A stretch of 64,000 nt of DNA from Atriophallophorus winterbourni (taxonomy: Eukaryota > Platyhelminthes > Trematoda > Plagiorchiida > Microphallidae), in contig JACCGJ010001601.1 in NCBI GenBank assembly GCA_013407085.1, positions 1 to 64,000 of the forward strand. The letters are read 5' to 3'. Each line of letters begins with the position of its first letter. Position 1 is the first letter of the stretch. The position numbers were made by a program, and so were the translations under genes. The notes below the pieces were generated by a model, which worked only from the letters and a program-made list of their open reading frames with translations, was not told the DNA's origin and searched no databases. Below are positions 11,604-25,800 of this stretch, piece by piece.

Positions 11604-12258
11604 AATTATATGACCTTGATAAGTAGTCAAACAAAATCATTAGTATTTTTCATGGAAAAGAATACAGAAAGTAGAGTCAAAAATAGACAAAATAGACATT
11701 ACAATCAATGGCGCTATAGGCTATTAAAACTTTGACTCTCCATTCTGAGACATTATACTTTTGAATGTGCTTTTTCAACACTTTGTCTGAGTTAGTGCTT
11801 TATTTTTCGGGCTGTTTGAACGTGGTGATCACAGCTGATGTCGCAAATGGCTGTGGTAACACCTGGGTTTGGTCTGCTGTAATTATGCCCTGAGATTAAA
11901 CTTTAATTGTTATTTTTCTACTCATCCCTTCAGAAAGGTTTATTACTTGAACTTGATTTTAATGAATATCCTTATACGTTTGAGATTGTTCAATATTAAT
12001 TTGCGTTGTATGAATACAATGCAATTATATTTAGATCACGAATGAAAATGAGCAATTTCGTGTTCTGTCATAGGCTACCGTTGTTTTATTCCAAATGAAC
12101 AATTTCGTGTTCTGTCAGTAACTCGTGAGGAATCTACGCTGAGATAGCAGAGACCCGTAGGTGAAGCGGCTTTCACGGACTGTAGTCCTCCTGCCGTCTA
12201 TTCAGAAAAAGATTACCGTTGTCTTATATATCTCAGGGGCGTGTGCCTTTGCGATTAT
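11604..12258. other. no gene recognised
   Basis: AT-rich sequence with a short local duplication (CAATTTCGTGTTCTGTCA at about 12053 and 12100). Confidence 0.4.
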
Positions 12259-12315
12259 GGTATGAAAGCACAAGCTTGATCCAGGCAAAGTGCCACACAG
12301 TCAGACTGCGATTAT
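12259..12315 (-). repeat. SINE 3'-end fragment
   Basis: About 57 bp match the tail-proximal end of the window's main SINE family (TATGAAAGCACAAGCTTGAT). Only the 3' end is left, as expected for 5' truncation. Confidence 0.7.
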
Positions 12316-12594
12316 GCTTCTTTTTGGAACTATGCTTGAATGTCGACATGAGTTTAGTTTCTACCACATCAGCCGAAACTTCCTTCCGAGTTCCAGTAGC
12401 ACTTCGTCAATATATATACAAGTATATGAGATCGTCGGTTCGTTGGATTCATAGTCGCAAACGGCTACACTCTTCGATAATCAGTAACCGGTAAATGGCA
12501 GTTAGATATCTAGATACTTATCAATCTGAATAATTTGATAAATAAAGATCATGCCAACACAAATATCTTCATCTTCAAACAACGTTCGTTGTAC

Positions 12595-12860
12595 ATCATT
12601 GGAAACTGTAAGGAAGCTGTCGTGCTGATGTCACTCAACTTGTTCACGGAACTCGACTGATTGCATACTAGTTTCAAGCTGTAGGCACCTTATTCCCAGC
12701 TAGTTGTTGCTCACTCTTCTATGAAATCCGTATCTGGTTGAATTCCGTCCTCCATCTTGTAGGATTTTATCTTTTACATGGTTGTGTGGCAGTTATACAT
12801 TCGGTATATGCTACCGATGTAATCATGGTGCTTATGATGATAGTACAGAATCGTGTTGAA
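12595..12860 (+). repeat. LINE 3' region module
   Basis: Two blocks recur in the same order at 36655-36820/37090-37170: one around GCTGATGTCACTC...GTTCACGGAAC and one around CATGGTTGTGTGGCAGTT...ATGCTACCGATG. They belong to the non-coding 3' part of the LINE whose C-terminal zinc finger is seen at 36.8 kb. Confidence 0.5.
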
Positions 12861-13099
12861 AGACATTTAAAATTTTGGATGTGGTTCTCCACGTTGCCGC
12901 ACAGGAAAATCCTGCCACGCTACCATAATCATGGATTGGTCAAACATGTAGTAAAGCTTAGCCTCGTCATCCGGGTTGATCTATCTGCAAACGTTTTCAT
13001 GAGTGCCCGTTTACAACGTAATGCTTTAAATTGTGCATGTGCAGAATGGAAAATGTTTTAAAATAGACAGAGTGTATACACAGCGGATGTAACATTTGA

Positions 13100-13340
13100 A
13101 GTGAGGAAAGTTCAGTTCAGTTCAGTTGCACAGGACACTAAGTGGCTAGATCCAAATGACTTATGTTGGGCTACATTCGCATTCAGTCTGCCATCGTGGG
13201 ATATTTTTGTCCTTTAGACAGATCAGTTCAATTTGCGCTGAATGGCTTCGGGATGAGTTGTCATTCGAGCGCACAACATTTCCCACAACAAGGGACACCC
13301 TCCGTACCATTTCTCGAAGCAAATCTGCAACATCTAATCA
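13100..13340 (-). repeat. (TGAAC)n-tailed repeat, second copy
   Basis: On the plus strand it starts GTTCAGTTCAGTTCAGTTG and CACAGGACAC, the reverse complement of the tail at 11560-11603. It lies just upstream of the first recognised GIGYF exon. Confidence 0.45.
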
Positions 13341-13576
13341 TTCATTATCTGACTAAATATTTAATTGGTGAAACCACGTACTTGCTCCATGTTTATTTTA
13401 TTTTTCGCCAGCGCTGTAACATCATATTTGTGCAAACCTTGAAGATTATATTATGGTCCACCGATACTTCATCGAACACTTTAATTTCAATCATCATTTG
13501 GTCTGGCGTAAATTAATTGTTTATCGATAATCCTGTTTTTGTATACATCCTATTAATTTATGATTTGTGTTCACAG

Positions 13577-13805
13577 CTTTGATTTTGAAATATATTTGTG
13601 CTCTGAAATGGAAACTAATTCAACAGAATCGGCTCAAACTTCGGTCGATTTTTTAAAATGGAGTTCACTTTGCCATTCACCATCTGACGCGCAATCTTGG
13701 AGTATACTTCCCACAGAAATGCAACCCCGATGTACATCACCAGATACGTCAAAACGGAAAATTTTCGATTCACCAAGGGCTAACGTAATTGGAGCCGAAC
13801 CCTCG
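13577..13805 (+). CDS. GIGYF: GIGYF exon, first recognised (contains candidate start)
   Basis: The acceptor TTCACAG ends at 13576 and the donor is TCG|GTAAGT at 13806. ATG 13608 opens a 66-codon frame ending in phase 0 (METNSTES...). The frame is also open upstream to the acceptor, so this may be an internal exon whose true start lies further 5'. There is no domain in this part; it is Ser/Thr-rich. Confidence 0.6.
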
Positions 13806-16800
13806 GTAAGTATCAGAATTTAGATTCTCGGTCATTTTCATTGAATAAATATACCGATTTATTAATTTTAAGCTCTTGTCTGATTCTACAAAAGAGTGTT
13901 GTATTGATGTTGAAAACCACACAACGCCACTGAATATATCATCAAATAAGCGCACTCGTATTCACCTCATGTTTAATTGAATTCCGATAAATTTATGAAC
14001 TTCAATCACTATCTCTATTCAGCGACATCATGTCACTTTTACTTGGCGCTGTCTATCTCATTACATTTCCAGACCCGTTAATCTTTGTTTGCCTTTCCGT
14101 TCGTACTAATGACTCGGTTTAACTTCCATGCAGCGTTTTAACTCAAATTCTTCTCAAATGTAAGCATAAGGTAGCACCCTGATACTGGCACTTTATTTAT
14201 TAATCTCCTAGGACGGAAAACCTGAAAAAGTAAATTTTGGGATCATCCGACCATATCATATGTGCGCTGTTATAAAATTTATTTACCTGGTTATTTTCAT
14301 TTTAAGCTAACAAGTGAATGATTGTGGGATTGTTAATCACAACTGAATGAATTACTCAGTGATACAATTTTTGCCACGGGATTTCGGTTATTACACGTCA
14401 AACTCAACTTCTGTATAAAATGTGTGCTTTTATTATGTAACGCCAATATAACAAATCAGTTCATAAACCAGAGTAGGTTAAAGCGAACAGGTTTGGAATC
14501 AGGCGAAGATAGAGCGCGATTTTAGAAGCGTTTTTAGGATGCTATTGCATAACGAGGTTTAATAATAATTCTAATTTGCATCAAAATTACTTTAAAGCTT
14601 GTTTCATACAATGCTTTTCATCAAGTAGAAGCACTGATGTGCAATTTGCACGGATGTGCAATCGTGCAGCCTTTTGAGCGTGCGGCTAATGCCATGCTAA
14701 ATTGATTTTTCGCGATAATGAGCTGCATGCTGAAACACGCTGGAGTCTTACTACCATTTCTATTTTCTTTCTCAGGCCTGGGCAACCTGACAGTATCTTA
14801 GCCCACGTGCAGTCTCTAACTATGCGGCACTTTGCCTGGATCAGGCTTGTATTTTCATACATACCAAATAATTGCCTGAAAATATCTATTCACTTTTAAG
14901 ATTGCCTAAATTCGCGTGAAGATTTCGATCCAGACGCATTTGGTATTCTGAGTGACTTTTAATTCATAAATTGTGTTTTCTATTGGAATTATTGCAGTTT
15001 TGTACCAAGTAACATTATCCAAGAACTTATTGTAATGGTCCCCTTTAGTCATGGGCGCCAAGTGCCACGTTCTCTTGCGTAGCCCAAGTCTCGTCAGCAT
15101 AGTTTCGAAAATTAACAATCTTTTCGTTGTTGATGTACATCGAGAATTGATGTACAAACGCACGATGATCTTATGTTTGATATCGTTTCACCGCTAAGTA
15201 ATCCGATTCGAGAGAAGCAATATCTCCGACAGCTTTCACATGGATAAGCAGTACTTAGTCGATCAGCGAAATTGGCGTGAAGTTTATTCTGCTCTTCCCC
15301 AGCCTGAAGATGACTCTTCACATTATACCTCCATACTGTTGTCAAGAGCAATTTCCTTTCCACTTTAAGGGTCAAGAACACTCATAATTCTTTTGCGAAT
15401 GTCTTTTATAGCGCAGACGGTGTCTGCATGCCAGTTTTTAATTCCTCATAAAATAGGACTTTTGAAATTGGATGTTCCATTCGCTTTTAAAGCACTTCTA
15501 TTTTTGTTACTTTGTCAATCTTCAATATTTTCACGCTGGATGCTCCTTAAATCGAAAGTATTCCTCTTCCGTTCATGTCTTGCGTAAATGGTCGAAGTTT
15601 CACTTCAATACAATAACGTATATAGTACACACACTTTAAACGATCACTTTTGTTTTCTCATTTTACCCGCGATTGCCCTAGACACGGGAACTAAAACAGA
15701 AAAAGCTGACAGTTGCTCTGCCAATCCATTTATCCATTTGGTTGTCTAGCTAGAAGTTAGCCGCAATATTTGAACAAAATATCTAAAGTGATGCATTGGT
15801 TTGACATGTCAGTTTTCAACAGTGATAGTGTACAGCGATACAGTCCAATGACAAATATCTTCGGTCTTAACCAGTTCAAGGAGCTTTAAACTCCCTTGCA
15901 CTTAAACACCACAACCGGTTTATATCTGTTTACCGTTATCAGACGGAGACAGCAAGATTACATTCAGTGAAACTTGAACAGTGGAGAAGCAGTGAAAAAG
16001 TTATACTTGAATGCCACTGTTAATCAGATTGGCACAGCCAACATTTGGATGATCGATCCACACTAAATCCATGTTAACTCATCAAATTAATAGAACTGAC
16101 TAGTTTTGTGTGTGCTCACACTGCACTTACACAACACAACCAGTTTCTGGTTGCGTGCTTTTATCAGGTCCTGTTGCTGATTTCCGGCCCAAAATCTTTG
16201 CATGCCGATGAAAAGCAATCCATTAATGGCCAAAGCTGGTCTTAGGAGCAATCAATTGTGGCCGCTTCGCCTGCTAGCAGCAAGTCACATATAATCACCT
16301 TGGTTTATGCTCTGAAACGGTTCGGGTTTTAAAAACGGTATCACATCACGTGCATAGGTAAGCAAAATCTGCTTTCATCCTAAAAGCGTTATTCAACATC
16401 TGAGCAAAGAAAATGCCGATCAACGTGGGTGCAAAGACACTTCCATGTTTGACACCTCGGCGAATTTTAAAAACTTCTGAAATGCAGTCGGTAAAGTGTG
16501 TTCATTTCTTCATGTCAGGGTGGAAATACAACGAGTTTGAACAGTATTAAAGGACAGCCTATAATTTTGAACATTCTGAAAGCCCTTAGCTAACGTACTC
16601 GATTGCCAGATTCACGCAGATGAAGGTCTCGACAGCTAATCTAGCTGCACTTGGGGCGATTCGCCATCCAGGTTGGGATTCAAAAGATCGTAATTCACAC
16701 GGGCTTTTAACCCTTGGTGATATGGCTCAAAATCATGCTCACTGACTGTCCTGTTTTAACCATCTTCTTGGACTGTTCAAACTATTTGGGATTTTGTCAA

Positions 16801-19800
16801 CTAGAGTAATGAATAAAAATCTACGTATTCTGGGTCGATTTCCTTCGCCGTTTTTGCGTTTAGTTGTCGACAGTTTATACTAGCAGTCATTACTTTGTCT
16901 AGACTTAAGTAATCTGTCTGTACCATCTCACATGCTTTCGATGACTGCGCCACTGTGCCTGGTTCCAGACGTGTGATTTTGTACATGTACATGGATCTAT
17001 TCAATCACTGTAATGCCTCTAACTTCTCCTGTAATGCGTCTTGGCGCATTCTGATTTGAAAATCGTTTGTCTGACTAATCGTTTAATTGACGCGCAACCT
17101 CGAGTTGTGCGCTACGGGTGTCACATGCGCAGCACAAAAGTACTGCACAGCAATCTTACGTATGCAATCAGACACTATTGTATCCTGCAGACTTCTACAT
17201 AATCATTCGAATCGAACTTTGAGAGATGAACAAAATCATCATGATCATGAACAATGGTATGAATATGGTATGAAAGCACAAGCCTGATCCAGGCAAAGTG
17301 CCGCACAGTCAGAGACTGCATGTGGGTTAAGATACTGTCAGGTTGCCCAGGCCAAGACAGATATGAGGGGGAATAGAAATAGAAATGGTAGTGAGACTCC
17401 AGCGTGTTTCAGCATGCAGCTCGCTACCGTTGGTCAATCAATTTAGCACGATGTTAGCCGCACAGCACATAAATACTGCACGATTGCACATCCGTGCATA
17501 CTTGGGATATAAGTGTCTTGCACTCCATACGTTCACATAAGGATTGTGGGATTGTCCGTTTGTTCGGGTGTAGAACGAAAATCAATTGCCAAACGACTGC
17601 TGTATTCAATTAATTGCAGTTGAGAACTCGCACTGGATAAAAAATTCACATGCCAGTGCACATGAACAATATTACACCGGGAGCAAACACCGAACGCTTA
17701 ACTACTGATACGATCCCAAAGAGTTTGCTAAGTGCGTGCTCTATAAAGTTACTGTAGAAGGTATGAAAGCACAAGCCTGATCCAGGCTAAGTGCCGTACA
17801 GCCGGAGACTGCACGTGGGCTACGATAGCGTCAGGTTGCCCAGGCCTAGACACATTTGAGGGGGAATAGAGATGGTAGTGGGACTTCAGTGTGTTTCAGC
17901 ATGAAGCTCAATACAGTTTGCCAATCAATTTTGCACGTCGTTAGCCGCACAACACAGAAATGCTGCACGATCAAGCAGAGACATGCGTAAGTGATAATAA
18001 TAGGCATTAATCAGGACGATTTGCTGCGCTTTAGGTGGTACTCTGAAAACTAGAAAATCATTCCCTATCCAACCGTTCCTTTTCGAGACTCTATGATGTA
18101 TTTATTTTCTAGCTGTATCACTCAAAGAGCTCAAGCAACCACTCTTCTCGGCGGATCGTATAAATCATTATTCACCCATGTTTCTGCAAAGTTTTGTTGT
18201 TGTTCTTATACCTCTTTGAACACGGAACTCTATCGTCCTGAAAGCTAATGATTCAGTTATGGTTTCAGCGACGAGAGCTCAGATATACATACTCGTTTCA
18301 GACTGCAAGTGTGCACTAACTTCTTCCCTTACCACATGGTTCATACGTTTACTAGAACTCATCTCATCGGGTTTCTGAATACCATGTTTATTCACCTTCC
18401 TTTGCACCAGGCTAACAAACACGAGGAATCTCATTCTGTCGTATGTCCTGCTAACGATACAACCGACCCGTTATCACTATCAGCCCTCCTGGACCCTAGA
18501 ATTGCTCCTGATATGGACACAGGAAAACTAATGGATGAGATAACTTCTTTTGTCGCGAGGTGCCAACATTCATCGGAATCTTTGTTTACCTCCTCACTAT
18601 CTCGCAGTTTAACTAACAGTTTGGATAAACAATCTGGCAGCATTTGCAATCGGATTTTGCCAACCGAAAAGGTAAACGGTTTAATCGAGCTTCACTTTTG
18701 TGTTTTTTCGAACATTCTTCATTCGTTTCCAATATTTGCATGATTAAATCCTAAGGAACTATTCATTGTACATCACTCCGCACACTTGCTTTCACTCTGA
18801 CTGATATTTACTTTCGTATAAAGTTTCATGATAGCATTTTGGGTGTTAGCTGTTATAGTTGCATACGCAACAATGCTTTTTGAAATAAGCTCTTCAATAA
18901 GGATGTATGTATGTATGTATGTATGTATGTATGTATGTATGTATGTATGTATGTATGTGTGTATGCATATATGTATGTATGTGTGCATGTATGTATGTAT
19001 GTATGTATGTATGTATGTATGTATGTATGTATGTATGAAAGCACAAGCCTGATCCAGGCAGTGCGCACAGTCAGAGACTGCACGCGGCTATGATACTGTA
19101 TGTATGAAAGCACAAGCCTGATCCAGGCAAAGTGCCGCACAGTCAGAGACTGCACGTGGGCTGAGATACTGTCAGGTTGCCCAGGCCTAGGCAGATATGA
19201 TAAAAGAAATGAAAAGAAAATAGAAATAAAAAGATATGATACTGTCAGGTTGCCTAGGGCTAGACAGATATAAGAAAGAACACAGAAATGATAGTGATAC
19301 TCCAGCGTGTTTCAGCATGCAGCTCACTAACGGTGTCCAATCAAGTCAGTATGGCGTTACCCGCACAGCACTGAAGTACTGCGCGGTTGCACATCCGTGC
19401 TCTCAAGTAGCAATGTTGATATAGAGAACCAGATCAACCTGCATAAGTTACGCTGGTTGGGCCATGCTCAAAGAATGTCGGACTTGCGAAACGGATTCTT
19501 TTTGCCACTCCACATCCCGATTGACGTAAATCTCGTGGTGGTCAAACCGTCACACGGCAAATACAGCTAAACGCCCTTACTAGTAACCTTTCCAAAGCCT
19601 GTGCAGCACGGCTTTCAGGCTGGAGTCCATACGATCAGATATCACAGTGGTTAGTCACACTCCAGGATGTCTCCCGAATTCGTGTTTAGTGCCGGTCTTA
19701 CACTAAACATCTTGAAGTGTTTGCCTAACCTTGTATGCTGTCAAGTGGAGTGACGATGAAAGATTGTTATGATGCATAGCACTTAAAACGACAAGGATGC

Positions 19801-22800
19801 TGATGTCGTTCTACGCGTTCACGAAACTTTATTGAATGCATGTTCAATTTTGGGTATACGCACCTCATCCTTGTCTGCTTGAATAATAAGAAAAAGAAAA
19901 TAAACTTTATTTGTTTGATCAAATTTTCATCAAATAATATTAATTTAAACACATAAATTTCCAGAATACAGAACAAACGATACAATTTATAGTTTTATAC
20001 AAATATTTTGGATTGCCAGTCAAATTTTCAAATCCGAAACAGATTCAAATTCGTCTACCAGCGACATCAAACACTGTGATGGTAATCGAGGAAATTTCAG
20101 CCTCTAAGATTCGTTCCAATCGTGTATTTTCTGTTTACATTTGAATTTTCTCAACCGGCAGGGCGAAAATTCCATGTTGCAAAGTATAAACAGTTTATCG
20201 CATTTAAAGTGTGCGGGGCGTAGAATATCCTTGATTTAACCAGAAACGTTTAAAAATGTTAACAACAAAAGAGAAAAAAGTTGTGTGGAAAAATTAATTT
20301 TAAGCACGGCCAATTATAAAACCGCGCAAATATGTGCGTACTCTTCTTGAGATTCCGTGGCTGTTTAAATCTCACCCTTCCCCATCTTTTAGAATTTTAT
20401 TATTTTTTCGTGGTTGCATGATAGCTAAGCATTCGGTACATTCTATCGGTGCAATAATGCCCCTGATTAAGATAGCTAATCGAATAACCTTGATCAAAGT
20501 GTAACACGACGTCTTCGTTGTTTCACAGCACTTGTCAGCTGGTGCCAGTGTCACTCTACCTTCAGTCTGGGATCACCCTTCCGACTTATGGATCAGATCT
20601 GCCTCACAGGAACTACATTTTTCAGAATCTTTATGTCCGCCGTATTCCCAAGCGTTACACCCGCTCATTGGTGCCGGTCTTACAGATACTGGGAAAGCAA
20701 ACAACACCTCGGGACATCCGATTTCCTTGTTGGACGCACTGGATACAGATAGCGGTTTTGTTCAAGTATGTGGCCATGTTGTTATTGTTGGCCTCATTCG
20801 GTCGATCTCAACCATGGATGTACATAACCATCGCATGATTTTTTTCATGTTCCACAACTTTCGAATGACTAAACAGTCCGATTCTGGAGGAACAATATCT
20901 CCCGCAGCGCTTGCATCGATAGGCACTATTCGGTCGACCAGCGTCAGTTGCACGCCCGCGGCGTGATCTGCGTTCAGCAGCCAAGAGCTGTATGTGTTCC
21001 TCCCCAGCTGGCAGGCGACGCTTTATACAATGCTACCAAAGATTCTATTACGGATAGTTGCGTTATGTATCCCATGGTGCTAACTAACTCCAGCAATGGT
21101 GCGGAGACAGCGATTGTCGAAGACTTGTAGACGTCTCGTTTCTTATTTTCTCAGTGTCCAGGTTTACATCCGTAGAGTAAAACTGCTCGTACTGTAGCCT
21201 TATAGACCTAGCTTTTTGGAGCGGGGCTTTTGGATCGGCCGTGCTAAAAATTAATTTTTCAACGCATTTTTATGTTTTCAGTCAACATGGAACCCTTTTG
21301 TTTTTGAAACGTTTTAACATGTCCCTATGTAAACGATGAACGTTTGATGCCCCGCACGTTTTAAATGCTGTGCAATTTTTTATTTTGAAAAATTGCGAAT
21401 TTGCTCTGGTGGTCAGAAAAATGTGAATGAAAACTTGTACATGAGGATTTTAAAAATTATAAGCCTGACAAAGATATACTTGTATGCCACTGTTATATAG
21501 GGTTCATACAACGAACCACAATGTTCAGACACGGAATCACAAAGCGATTCTTGGTCAAGCACACAAGGCGCTTATGGATTACCAAAGTAAAGTGTTGCTC
21601 ACATCCCCATCCCTTACACTCCACTACCGGTTTCTGGCTGTTTGCCGTCGTCGTGGAGACAGTAAGATCAGGTTCAGTGAGCCTTGAAACAGTGGTAAAG
21701 TGGTAAACAAAGTTTCAAGGCTCACTGAACCTGACTTACTGTTCCACCTGACGACGGCAAACAGCCAGAAAACCGGTAGTGGAGTGTAAGGGATGGGGAT
21801 TGAGCAACACTTTACTATAAGCCTGACATTTCGTCAACTTCCATCACAACGCTTGATGCCGCTTTAGACAAAACCGATGCTGTTTTGAATCTTAGTGTGA
21901 CTGGCAATATCAAATTTTCCCATTAAAATTCAACGTTTCTCCCGTATTCGTTATTCGCATTAAAAATTTGTGTGTTTAAATTAATTTGATTAGCTGAAAA
22001 TTCGTTTTAACGAATAAAGCTGTTTTATTCTTCTTTCTTCTACCATTGAGATTTAGAGACAAACCTGTTCGACGACATAGATAACCTAACTTACGAAAAC
22101 CTACCGTAGCTCTGGAAATGCGAGCTGAGATCTCCGTATTTAAACAAGCGTTCCTAATAATGTATCTACCCAAGTTCCTCATTATTAAGGTTTAGCGCTG
22201 TTTCGATCAGATCGATATCCTGTAAGAGAACTTTGCACTTGCACGGTGCAAACCGCATACCGAAGAATGGTATGATACTACATAGTCGGTCTAGAGTAGA
22301 CTGAGCATCCGCATCGGAATCGGATAGTAGAACTACGTCGTCGGCATAATCTAAATCCAAAAGTTGTTTATCACAGCCTAACTGAATGCCCGGTGTCGGT
22401 CCGCCTCCATTATAGCGTCAATTACAGAATTGAACAAAAATGGAGAAATTGGACACCCTTGTCGGACACCACTAACCGTAGGAAAGTTGGCTGACATGCT
22501 GTTGTACACCATAACGCGACCAGAACTGTATCAATAAAGCGCCCGAAGTATGTTGCCTTTCGGTGGGTTGGCGGACCAGGTCGTCTAAGGAGGGCCGTAC
22601 TTTTGTGGGACACCTTTGAGTAATAAGGTATCAAATAATGCGTTCATATCGACCGAATCTAAAGCACCCTTAAAATCAAGAATGTTCGGTACAGCGGGCT
22701 GCGCATAAGCATGGCGATGTTCTATACTTTTTATACCTAAACGAAGTGCTACTCATAAAATGTCTGTGCTGTGCATATAGGTGAAGAAAGCGTTCGCCGT

Positions 22801-25800
22801 TATCTGTCCGCTGAGCATCGAGACTAAATGAATCACCAAGTTGTGATTCAGTAACATCTAGGCGACCAAGTTGAGCACTCATATGCCCAGCATGATTGAT
22901 GAAATCAGAACTCTTTGCGCGTCGTATAAGTGTACAGAGTTAGTCGTAGAAGCTATCTTTGATGTCATCAGTGCTACTATTAGTCGGAGCATAAGTACGA
23001 ACAAGCAGCGCTTACTTTGAGTTCGGGAAGTAGTGTTGATAGAAGTAGCTAGTCGGACGGCACATATCCTGCTATTGACGGGATTTCAGTCTAAAAGTGA
23101 ACTTTCTGAACGCGAACTCGGAACTATACATACACCCGCTTGACCTGAGGAGGAAGCAAAAGTGACCTATGCAACGCAAAAATTATCTGTTAGAAAGCGT
23201 TGGTGCAGTCACATCGATTATCGTACAGGGATCATAAAGTCTTGTCTCTGACAAGCAGCATATGTCCATAGATAACGAATCTAGACAAAGGGCAAGAACC
23301 GCTTGCTGGCCTGGTTGACGCAATGTTAGTACATTCATGGCACCTATGAATGCAGACCTGTGCGGTTTTATAAAGTGAGTTCTTGGTTTGGGATATATTA
23401 AGCTTCGAAAAGGCTCAGGTCGTCCGCTTATCATACTGAACGCTGAAGGATAAGAATTAAAAAGCGGGGAACGGGAGGGGGCAGAAAAAGATTGAAGAGT
23501 AGGGCCAGCCGTAGCTTGTTTTCGCTTATTCTTCCTGCTGTATACAGCAGGACGGTCGATGAACTATAGAATTGAAGTTATTTGTGATTGTCCTGGTAGT
23601 ATGTGGGCTGGGATACTGCCAGGTCGCCCATTCCTAGACAGCAGAACAATTAGGGTTCTCTACCAAAGTGGACTGAGATCGTCTGACCTCTGTCAAATTG
23701 ACCTTCCTGATATGAGTATCTCTATCTGTGCCCGATGGACACAACCCAGTATAGCTCGATGAATCACGGAGGTACAAGCCATCACACAACGCTAAGGTCC
23801 AGTCTCCGCGCGATGGGACCTCGTATTTCGATTCAATCATCATCACCGTTTAGCGGGTGGCAGTTTTGCCCAACGACATTCACAATCGACAGCTGCTGAT
23901 TTATCGATCCATGAAATCAATTACGCCCTCTCCAATCGACCACCGCCTTTGTCCGCAATACCGTGCCTGTCTGTCCCACGAAAATTCTTTCCCTTACTTG
24001 AATGTCCGCCCATCTTGCATGTCTGACTGAACTCTCTGCTTGCCTGTCCGTTACACTGAGGTTTAATTTTTCCCAATGAAGTGTCGATTTATTAAGTTGA
24101 CCTGATACACAAAAGCGCTCTCACTCGCCCTATATTCTCTTTGGATTATGAGTTGTTTTCATTATCCCCATGCATCGGGGATGTAATCACAAACCTGGAG
24201 TTGGACCAAGCGCTGTGTTGCAAAGATCTAAACAGATTTACAAGAAAATGGCAAGATTAGTGAGACTATACCTTCTAGGCTACCGCTTTGTGCAATCGAT
24301 TTAACACGGCTTTAAATGTTCAGTGAAGAAAGAATCAAGCGTTATTTTGCTTGTGATGGATTGCCGATAACGTACTAGCGAAGCAGGTACAGTATATACC
24401 TTTGTACTCGAAACGGTGTTAGGTCAAGTAAGGTTGACTAGGATTAGTGGTCGATCTGCCTAATACGGTGTGTATTCACATCAATCTGATAGAAGTGAAT
24501 GGTCAATACAAATTTCTTCCCATCATGACTACATGATAGGTCCCAAACGTATTCCAATCACCCTGTGTCTATTTTTTATCTTCCATCCTCCAATTATCTC
24601 CCGAGCTCATCTGTAATTATTATTACGTCAAACGGTTATATAACAACACAACATTGGCTTTTATATCTACCAAAATGGGCTAACATCCCTTTACTGTCTG
24701 AAAAGTTCGAACAGGTTTTGTCTTGTCGATGCTCACTCGTTAAAATCAGTTTCATCAGTTAATAGATTATTAGAAACTTTTGGAGACTCACCCCATCTGT
24801 GAACATGTAATTGATTAAGTGTTTATTCCCTACTACCGTTGCCCGTGAGAACGTTACACAAGAGTAAACAAGTGCTATTCCGTTTTTCACTCTGGGATCG
24901 TCGTATGTATGTATTTTGGACTCTGAAGAAATTTTTTACCTCTGCTGTTATTGTTCTACACAGTATATGGATTACAATGTCCTGTGGCGTAGTAGTGCAT
25001 TATTTGCTTATTAGTTCGTATATTTTTGGTCCGTGAATATTGTTAATCTACGTTTATCCTTCTTTCATACGTTAGTCCACTCCGTTGAATAATCACTTCA
25101 CCGGTATCGACGAAGAACGGCGACTGCATTGTCCAGATGGCGCTGACCAACCAGATGAACACCTGTGGCTGTACGAAGATCCACAAGGCCGGACGCAGGG
25201 AAGTTTTAGCGATGCTCAAATGAATGATTGGCTATCTGCGGGAATTTACTTCACCCCGCTTCTTCGTATTCGACGCAAATGCGACACTGATTTTTCCACT
25301 CTTGGTGCGTTCATGCTCTGCGTTGTATTAAGCCATTCATGTCACTTTGATTAAAGTTAATCTCTATGCCAGACAATACTACGTAAATGCAAACCCACTT
25401 GCCGATTAGCAGCCAATCTTTAGCGGTGAACCAATGTCTCGTCTCTTTTAAAACTAGTGTTTGTCCGGCAATGCTATCGATCGTAATTCTAAGCACTGAT
25501 AGCATTTTTCAGATAATCCTAATGAAACAGCAATGTGTTCTCGCATCATTTTCATCACCATCATCATCGTGGACAGCTCCACATCGATTGCAAGTACCGA
25601 ATGCTTAACTGCCACACAACTATGGTACAATACAATCTTCAGTTCATGAATAGTGGGCGTAACTGAAAAAGCGACGTGATCGGTAGAAGATTGAGCACCA
25701 GCACATTGGATTGAAATGTCCACACCTCGAACGAAACGTGCTTGCATCTCATTAACGGTGACACTCGATTTTACACGGTGCTACAGAATGGAAAATGGTC

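Larger units (their letters stand above)
21471..21815. mobile_element. hammerhead-bearing repeat insertion, copy 2, inverted
   Basis: A 345-bp insertion is flanked by a perfect 13-bp duplication TATAAGCCTGACA (21458-21470 and 21816-21828). It begins with the family terminus (CTTGTATGCCACTGTTA) and contains two ribozyme-bearing segments in inverted orientation. The arms at 21586-21690 and 21712-21816 are nearly perfect inverted repeats of about 105 bp with a 21-bp loop. Confidence 0.85.

Noticed and set aside
18302..18743. Single 144-codon gene at 18.3-18.7 kb
   Set aside because: The part outside 18411-18671 is intron read-through; perfect AG and GT sites and phase match the GIGYF model better.
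18773..19155. Frames encoding long Met-Tyr-Val-Cys or His-Thr-Tyr-Ile repeats
   Set aside because: They are translations of the (GTAT)n microsatellite, not genes.
20532..20966. Single 144-codon gene at 20.5-21.0 kb
   Set aside because: Only 20529-20765 is exon. The rest is an antisense LINE tail read in the wrong direction.
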